A stretch of DNA of 11,609 nucleotides. Source: Actinomycetes bacterium (GTDB taxonomy: Bacteria > Actinomycetota > Actinomycetes > Actinomycetales > Demequinaceae). The DNA is taken from assembly GCA_023432235.1 (NCBI GenBank), contig JAEYUX010000044.1, positions 1 to 11,609 of the forward strand, in the 5' to 3' direction. Position 1 is the stretch's first letter. Every line of letters begins with the position of its first letter. Below are positions 6,795-11,609 of the stretch, piece by piece. A program made the translations under genes and the position numbers. Below the pieces are notes generated by a model. That model had not been told where the DNA came from and ran no database searches. It saw nothing but the letters and a program-made list of their open reading frames with translations.

Positions 6795-8501
6795 CTACGT
6801 GAGGCTAGGCGAGGAGGCGGCTACCTCGGCCATCGCGTCGGGCGCTTCCATACCCGTGGTGATCGCCGATGCCGGCACCGGATGACCAAAGAGGAAGCCT
6901 TGGCCAAGGTGCCAGCCGTGGCGTCGAGCAATAGCGCTTTGCGCCTCTGTCTCAATTCCCTCGATGACACCAAACATGTCGAGGGAGCGGGTAAGAGTGG
7001 CAATCGCCGTCGAGATGCGGTCACCAGTGCCGCGATCGCCGAGTCGCAAGGTGAAATCACGTGCGAGCTTGAGGCCCGACACGGGGTTCTGGAGGACCGA
7101 GCTGAGCGCGGAGTAGCCCGTGCCAAAGTCGTCGAGGATGAGCTCGCAGCCGAGTTCCGTCAGCGCCTTGAGATCCGCACGCGCCGCTGCGGTCGCCATG
7201 AGCATCCCCGACTCGGTGATCTCGAGGCTGAGTTGACGAGGTCGAGCCCCGGTGGCGGCAAGCGCTTGTCGCACCACCCGGGTGAGGTCGGCGGTACCAA
7301 TCTGGCGGGTCGACACGTTGACGAAGACCTTGCCGGTAAAGCCGGGACGGTCAACAAGGAACTGACACGCGTCGTGCAAGACAGCCGCGCCCAGCGGGAC
7401 GACGAGATTTGCGTCTTCCGAGATCGGGATGAACTCGTCAGGCAGGAGCAGACCGCGCTGCGGGTGCTGCCAGCGCACCAATGCCTCGTAAGCAACAATC
7501 TCGCGGGTCGTCAGATCGACCACCGGCTGATAGTGGACAACGAGTTCGCCTTCACGAATTGCCGTGCGCAGTTCGGACTCGATCGACAGCTTAGTGAGGG
7601 CGTGCTCGCGCATCGAAGCGTCGTAGACCTCAATCCGATCGCGGCCCGACTGCTTCGCCGCATACATCGCCATATCGGCGTTTCGAACGAGCGCCTCGGC
7701 GCCCATCCCTGGTTCTGCCATCGCGAGACCAGCGGAGACGGTGGGCTCAAGTTCGTGGCCGTCGATGTGGAACGGCTGGCGCATCGCTTGAGCAATGCCG
7801 TGCGTGACCGCCAGAGCCGCCTCGGGTCCCATTACATCCTCAACGACCACCACGAACTCGTCGCCACCGAGCCGTGCGACGGTGTCGGCGGAACGGACCG
7901 CTCCCTGAAGCCGGCGGGCCAACTCGACGAGGAGCGTGTCCCCGGCATCGTGCCCTAACGAGTCATTGACCACCTTGAAGTGATCGATATCGAGGAAGAT
8001 GCAGGCAACGGTGGCCGCTCGCTGCTCATGCGTATCGAGAGCAAGTTCGAGACGGTCCATCAAGAGCGTTCGATTCGCCAGGCCGGTGACATGGTCATAG
8101 AGGGCGCGGCGCTCAAGCAGGTCACGCGCACGGCGGATCTCCGTCACGTCCTCGATCTGTGCCACGTAATGGTGGCCGTGCGGATCATGCGCGGCCAACA
8201 CGTCGGACACTGTCACTCGCGCCCAGATCGTGTCGCCCTCACGATGAAGCAGGCGCTTGTGCAACTGGTAGAACGGCACGGTGCCTTCGGCGAGCTGCTT
8301 CATCAGCTCGAGGTCGCGCGGGAGATCATCGGGGTGGGTGAATTCTCCGAAGTGGCGGTGGACCATCGCCGACGCGTCCCGGCCCACGATTCGCGCGAAG
8401 GCCTCATTCACCTCAACGTATCGACCGCCAGAGTCGAGGATTGCCATGCCGATGGGGGAGTCACGGAACGTGAGCGTGAACAAACTGTCGTGTGCGCTCA
8501 C
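6795..8501 (-). CDS. PAS-GGDEF-EAL protein, predicted bifunctional c-di-GMP cyclase/phosphodiesterase
   Basis: Cytoplasmic second-messenger enzyme: GGDEF domains make c-di-GMP from GTP and EAL domains hydrolyse it to pGpG. The 568 residues contain one PAS sensor domain (about 5-122: SPIGMAILD, FTHPDDL, VAQIEDVTEIRRA), then GGDEF (about 128-295) and EAL (about 305-550). GGDEF is intact at 212-216, preceded by DIDHFKVVNDSLGHDAGD (171-188). The inhibitory I-site RSAD (203-206) is five residues before it. In the EAL domain the ligands expected from characterised enzymes are all seen: E339 in EALVRW, N395, E427 in EITES, D457/D458 in DDFGTG, K478, E514 in IEGIE and Q534 in GQGFLF. No membrane segment is visible. 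The GTG start has GGAG five bases upstream. The signal read by PAS cannot be told. Which activity dominates is open; a small lesion is the usual LKID motif reading LKLA. Confidence 0.95.
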   Translation of the reverse strand: MSAHDSLFTLTFRDSPIGMAILDSGGRYVEVNEAFARIVGRDASAMVHRHFGEFTHPDDLPRDLELMKQLAEGTVPFYQLHKRLLHREGDTIWARVTVSDVLAAHDPHGHHYVAQIEDVTEIRRARDLLERRALYDHVTGLANRTLLMDRLELALDTHEQRAATVACIFLDIDHFKVVNDSLGHDAGDTLLVELARRLQGAVRSADTVARLGGDEFVVVVEDVMGPEAALAVTHGIAQAMRQPFHIDGHELEPTVSAGLAMAEPGMGAEALVRNADMAMYAAKQSGRDRIEVYDASMREHALTKLSIESELRTAIREGELVVHYQPVVDLTTREIVAYEALVRWQHPQRGLLLPDEFIPISEDANLVVPLGAAVLHDACQFLVDRPGFTGKVFVNVSTRQIGTADLTRVVRQALAATGARPRQLSLEITESGMLMATAAARADLKALTELGCELILDDFGTGYSALSSVLQNPVSGLKLARDFTLRLGDRGTGDRISTAIATLTRSLDMFGVIEGIETEAQSAIARRHGWHLGQGFLFGHPVPASAITTGMEAPDAMAEVAASSPSLT

Positions 8502-8506
8502 ACAGT

Positions 8507-8510
8507 CTCC
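8507..8510 (-). promoter_or_regulatory. Ribosome binding site of the PAS-GGDEF-EAL gene (GGAG)
   Basis: GGAG on the minus strand, within GGAACGGAG, lies five bases before the GTG at 8501. It supports this start over the internal methionine at codon 19, which would cut into the PAS domain. Confidence 0.65.
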
Positions 8511-8521
8511 GTTCCTGTCAT

Positions 8522-8535
8522 ACGCCGCCCGGCGT
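8522..8535. repeat. Short inverted repeat ACGCCG-cc-CGGCGT
   Basis: Perfect 6-base arms with a 2-base spacer, 20 bases upstream of the PAS-GGDEF-EAL start and about 100 bases upstream of lepA. It is too short and too GC-rich to call an operator on its own, and there is no U-run to make it a terminator. Confidence 0.35.
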
Positions 8536-8615
8536 CATTGCCGTTCTCAGTATCGGCACCGTACCGAATCTCTCAAGCCACTCTTCGTGGGACCATAGAG
8601 GTTCCCGTAGGACCG

Positions 8616-8622
8616 AGAAGGA
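8616..8622 (+). promoter_or_regulatory. Ribosome binding site of lepA (AGAAGGA)
   Basis: AGAAGGA lies 11 bases before the GTG at 8634, somewhat far but usable. It helps fix the lepA start, because the reading frame stays open far upstream through the antisense of the neighbouring gene. Confidence 0.5.
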
Positions 8623-8633
8623 CGATACTGCCA

Positions 8634-10484
8634 GTGCCCGCCACTTCTATTGAGCCCGCAGCGACAGCGCCGGAACTCATCCGCAACTTCTGCATCATCG
8701 CCCATATCGACCACGGCAAGTCGACATTGGCTGATCGGATGCTACAGCTCACCGGCATCGTCGATGAGCGCCTCATGCGCGCCCAGTACCTCGACCGCAT
8801 GGACATTGAGCGCGAACGCGGTATCACGATCAAGTCCCAGGCCGTGCGCATGCCGTGGCACGTTGGTGACTCGTCCTTCGCTCTCAACATGATCGATACG
8901 CCCGGCCACGTCGACTTCACTTATGAGGTTTCGAGATCGCTTGCCGCTTGCGAAGGAGCCGTGCTCCTTGTTGACGCGGCGCAAGGTATCGAGGCCCAGA
9001 CGCTGGCCAACTTGTACTTGGCGATGGAGAACGACCTCACGATCATTCCGGTGCTCAACAAGATCGATCTGCCGGCGGCCGACCCTGAGCGTTACGCCGC
9101 AGAACTCGCTCAACTCATTGGCTGCGATCCCAGCGACGTCATGCGCGTCAGTGGCAAGACGGGCGAGGGGGTCCGAGAGCTTCTCGACCGCATCGTTAAG
9201 GAAATCCCCGCTCCGGTGGGCGACCCGAACGGCCCCACCCGCGCGATGATCTTCGACTCGGTTTACGACACGTACCGCGGCGTCGTCACGTATGTGCGTG
9301 TCATCGACGGTCGGGTCAGCGCGCGAGACCGGATCGCAATGATGTCGACCCGCACCCAGCACGACCTCCTCGAACTCGGCGTCATCAGCCCCGAGCCCGT
9401 GGCGACGAAGGGGCTCGGCGTCGGCGAAGTTGGTTACCTCATCACGGGAGTGAAGGATGTTCGCCAATCCCGTGTGGGCGACACCGTCACCCTCGCGCGC
9501 AATGAGGCGACAGTGGCCTTGGGCGGCTACCGCGACCCCAAGCCGATGGTCTACTCGGGTCTGTACCCGATCGACGGTTCGGATTACCCGGCGCTGCGGG
9601 ACGCGCTCGACAAGCTCAAGTTGAACGACGCTGCGCTCACGTACGAGCCGGAGACCTCCGCTGCGCTCGGCTTCGGGTTCCGATGTGGCTTCCTCGGCCT
9701 GCTTCACCTCGAAATTGTGCGAGAGCGCCTTGAACGCGAGTTCAACCTCGACCTCATCTCGACCGCGCCCAACGTCATTTACGACGTGACGATGGAGGAT
9801 GGGAAGGTGCACGAGGTGACGAACCCGTCGGAGTTCCCCGGCGGCAAGATCGCCGAGGTGCGGGAGCCCATGGTGCGCTCAACCGTCATCTCGCCGAGCG
9901 AGTACATCGGCGCCATCATGGATTTGTGCCAAACCAAGCGCGGCACCCTCATCTCGATGGATTACCTGAGCGAAGAGCGAGTCGAGATGCGGTATCGCTT
10001 GCCGCTCGCGGAGATCGTCTTCGATTTCTTCGACCAACTGAAGTCGCGCACGCGCGGCTACGCGAGTCTTGACTACGAAATGGACGGCGATCAAAGCGCT
10101 GCGCTCGTCAAGGTCGACATCCTCCTGCAAGGTGAACCCGTCGATGCGTTCAGCGCGGTGGTCCATAAGGACGCGGCCTACTCCTACGGCGTCATGATGA
10201 CGGGCAAACTGAAGGAACTCATTCCTCGCCAACAGTTCGAGGTGCCGATTCAGGCGGCAATCGGGTCGCGCATCATCGCTCGCGAAACGATCCGTGCGAT
10301 CCGCAAGGACGTTCTTGCCAAGTGTTACGGCGGTGACATCTCCCGTAAGCGCAAACTTCTCGAGAAGCAGAAGGAAGGCAAGAAGCGCATGAAGAACATC
10401 GGCTCCGTTGAGGTGCCGCAAGAAGCCTTCATCGCAGCGCTCAACACGTCCGAACCTGCGGAGAAGTCCGACAAGAAGAAGTGA
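8634..10484 (+). CDS. lepA: Elongation factor 4 (LepA), ribosome-associated GTPase
   Basis: Translational GTPase that acts on the ribosome; roles proposed for it are reverse translocation and 30S assembly. From the GTG at 8634 the product has 616 residues, close to the family norm. The G domain carries AHIDHGKST (23-31, P-loop), RGITI (62-66, switch I), DTPGHVDF (88-95, switch II), NKID (142-145) and SGKTG (173-177). EF-G-like domains follow, with LGFGFRCGFLGLLHLEI around residues 343-359, and then the LepA-specific C-terminal domain with CYGGDISRKRKLLEKQKEGK. The ending SVEVPQEAFIAAL is also characteristic. The open frame extends upstream to 7980, but that part is antisense to the PAS-GGDEF-EAL gene and unlike LepA, so it is excluded. 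The stop overlaps the probable hemW start. Confidence 0.97.
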   Translation: MPATSIEPAATAPELIRNFCIIAHIDHGKSTLADRMLQLTGIVDERLMRAQYLDRMDIERERGITIKSQAVRMPWHVGDSSFALNMIDTPGHVDFTYEVSRSLAACEGAVLLVDAAQGIEAQTLANLYLAMENDLTIIPVLNKIDLPAADPERYAAELAQLIGCDPSDVMRVSGKTGEGVRELLDRIVKEIPAPVGDPNGPTRAMIFDSVYDTYRGVVTYVRVIDGRVSARDRIAMMSTRTQHDLLELGVISPEPVATKGLGVGEVGYLITGVKDVRQSRVGDTVTLARNEATVALGGYRDPKPMVYSGLYPIDGSDYPALRDALDKLKLNDAALTYEPETSAALGFGFRCGFLGLLHLEIVRERLEREFNLDLISTAPNVIYDVTMEDGKVHEVTNPSEFPGGKIAEVREPMVRSTVISPSEYIGAIMDLCQTKRGTLISMDYLSEERVEMRYRLPLAEIVFDFFDQLKSRTRGYASLDYEMDGDQSAALVKVDILLQGEPVDAFSAVVHKDAAYSYGVMMTGKLKELIPRQQFEVPIQAAIGSRIIARETIRAIRKDVLAKCYGGDISRKRKLLEKQKEGKKRMKNIGSVEVPQEAFIAALNTSEPAEKSDKKK

Positions 10485-11609
10485 GCCCGCACGTGTCGCA
10501 GCAGACGCCCGAACGCGACTTTGGTGTCTACATTCATGTGCCGTTCTGTGCAGTCCGTTGCGGGTACTGCGACTTCAACACGTACGCCCCGGGTGAGGTT
10601 GACGGTGCCACACCCGAGGGATACGTCGGCGCCGCGCTCGCGGAGATGGCGCTTGCTCGCCGCGTGATGGGTGCGGACCCTCGCCCTGCGCGCACGGTGT
10701 TCTTTGGTGGCGGCACGCCCACAATGCTCGACGCGTCCGCCTTGGTGCGGCTTCTCGACGAGGTGCGCGCGACGTGGGGTCTTGCGGCCGACGCTGAAGT
10801 CACCACCGAAGCCAATCCGGACTCGGTGACGCAGGCGTCTTTGGCGGCGCTGGCGTCGGCCGGTTTCACCCGGGTGAGCTTTGGAATGCAGTCTGCCGTG
10901 CCGCATGTGCTCGCGACTCTTGAGCGCACCCATAGCCCTGACAACGTCGCCCGTGCTGTCCAATGGGCGCGAGAGGCGGGCCTCGCGACGAGCATCGACC
11001 TCATTTACGGCACGCCGGGGGAAAGTCTCGAAGACTGGCGAGTGAGCGTGGAAGCGGCACTCGCCCTCGAACCCGATCATGTGAGCGCCTATGCGCTCGT
11101 CATCGAGCCTGGCACGCGGATGGGTGCGCAGTTGCGGCGCGGCACCATTGCTCCCACTGACCCTGACCTGCAGGCGGCAATGTACGAGCTCGCAGATGAT
11201 GCCTTTTTTGCGGCGGGGCTCCACTGGTACGAGGTGTCGAATTGGGCCCGCACGCCGGATCAGCGCTGCCGGCACAACATCGCCTACTGGCGCAGCGACG
11301 ATTGGTGGGGGATCGGCCCTGGTGCGCACTCCTACCTTGGCCCGCGTGACGGCGAGTCGGGACGGCAGCCTGCGCGGCGTTGGTGGAATGTGAAGCATCC
11401 CCTCGCGTACTCCCGCCGCTTGGCCGAAGGCCTCAGTCCCGAAGACGACGGCGAGGACCTCACCGAGGAGGCCCTCGCCTTCGAACGCATCATGCTTGGC
11501 CTGCGGTTGGCGGAAGGGCTCGAGCGAGACGCGGTGGGAGCGGACAAGGCCGACGCGATTGCCCGCCTTATCGCCGATGGCGTGGTGGACGGGGCGTCGG
11601 CCCTGCGTG
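10481..11609 (+). CDS. hemW: Radical SAM heme chaperone HemW, 3' end cut by window edge
   Basis: HemW binds heme and a [4Fe-4S] cluster and delivers heme to target proteins; older annotation calls it oxygen-independent coproporphyrinogen III oxidase. 376 codons are visible with no stop, so only a short C-terminal tail is missing. Motifs: YIHVPFC with the radical-SAM CxxxCxxC (C23, C27, C30) and CDFNTY after it, FFGGGTP (74-80), EANPDS (110-115), SFGMQS (133-138), DLIYGTPGE (173-181), HNIAYW (265-270) and GIGPGAHSY (277-285). The HemW-type CxxxCxxCDFN context, rather than HemN architecture, sets the call. The start chosen is the GTG at 10481, which overlaps the lepA TGA as GTGA. A GTG at 10493, four codons later, is the alternative and has no ribosome binding site. 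Co-transcription with lepA is likely. Confidence 0.94.
   Translation, partial: MSPHVSQQTPERDFGVYIHVPFCAVRCGYCDFNTYAPGEVDGATPEGYVGAALAEMALARRVMGADPRPARTVFFGGGTPTMLDASALVRLLDEVRATWGLAADAEVTTEANPDSVTQASLAALASAGFTRVSFGMQSAVPHVLATLERTHSPDNVARAVQWAREAGLATSIDLIYGTPGESLEDWRVSVEAALALEPDHVSAYALVIEPGTRMGAQLRRGTIAPTDPDLQAAMYELADDAFFAAGLHWYEVSNWARTPDQRCRHNIAYWRSDDWWGIGPGAHSYLGPRDGESGRQPARRWWNVKHPLAYSRRLAEGLSPEDDGEDLTEEALAFERIMLGLRLAEGLERDAVGADKADAIARLIADGVVDGASALR

Larger units (their letters stand above)
8502..8633. promoter_or_regulatory. Divergent intergenic region between the PAS-GGDEF-EAL gene and lepA
   Basis: These 132 bases must hold the promoters of both divergent genes. A 6-base inverted repeat, ACGCCG (8522-8527) and CGGCGT (8530-8535), is flanked by two copies of CCGTTC (8509-8514 and 8541-8546) spaced 32 bases apart, about three helical turns. 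For lepA, TTGCCG (8538-8543) followed after 18 bases by TACCGA (8562-8567) is a weak sigma-70-like pair. No assignment is firm; the palindrome could be an operator or chance in GC-rich DNA. Confidence 0.4.

Noticed and set aside
6708..7958. 416-codon plus-strand open frame opposite the PAS-GGDEF-EAL gene
   Set aside because: It is antisense to a protein with complete domain motifs, and the translation shows no domain. It is a codon-bias shadow.
7980..8633. 218-codon N-terminal extension of lepA
   Set aside because: It is in frame but mostly antisense to the PAS-GGDEF-EAL gene. LepA proteins start shortly before the IRNFCIIAHIDHGKS segment, and GTG 8634 has an upstream AGAAGGA.

Overview
The window is an ordinary, gene-dense piece of a high-GC Gram-positive (actinobacterial) chromosome. 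High GC with strong third-position bias, frequent GTG starts, few Shine-Dalgarno sequences and the order leuS - DegV family - comEA - comEC - holA - rpsT - (MazF-like) - lepA - hemW all point to Actinomycetota, probably Micrococcales. The genus cannot be fixed from the sequence alone. No insertion sequence, phage gene, CRISPR array, tRNA or rRNA was seen.

Left part (1-5828, plus strand): the 3' third of leuS, then a complete DegV-family protein, the competence pair comEA/comEC with a 4-base GTGA overlap, and holA (DNA polymerase III delta subunit). The three genes preceded by a few bases or a short gap (DegV, comEA, holA) lack a Shine-Dalgarno sequence. Each has a TANNNT-like hexamer exactly 6 bases before its start codon, the layout expected of leaderless transcripts. 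A strong GC-rich palindrome after holA separates this block from the convergent block to the right.

Middle part (5884-8501, minus strand): three genes read leftward. The first is a cytoplasmic PAS-GGDEF-EAL protein with complete cyclase, inhibitory-site and phosphodiesterase motifs. It is followed after 18 bases by a MazF/PemK-like protein with an N-terminal hydrophobic anchor and no visible antitoxin, and then by rpsT (ribosomal protein S20), which has its own candidate -10 box and ribosome binding site.

Right part (8634-11609, plus strand): lepA (elongation factor 4) is divergent from the PAS-GGDEF-EAL gene across a 132-base intergenic region that holds a short palindrome. lepA overlaps hemW (radical-SAM heme chaperone) by a GTGA, and hemW runs off the right edge. 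leuS, holA, rpsT, lepA and hemW are housekeeping genes for translation, replication and heme handling. The accessory interest lies in the c-di-GMP protein and the anchored MazF-like protein inserted between rpsT and lepA. I see no convincing previously undescribed system, but this pair is the best candidate for a closer look.
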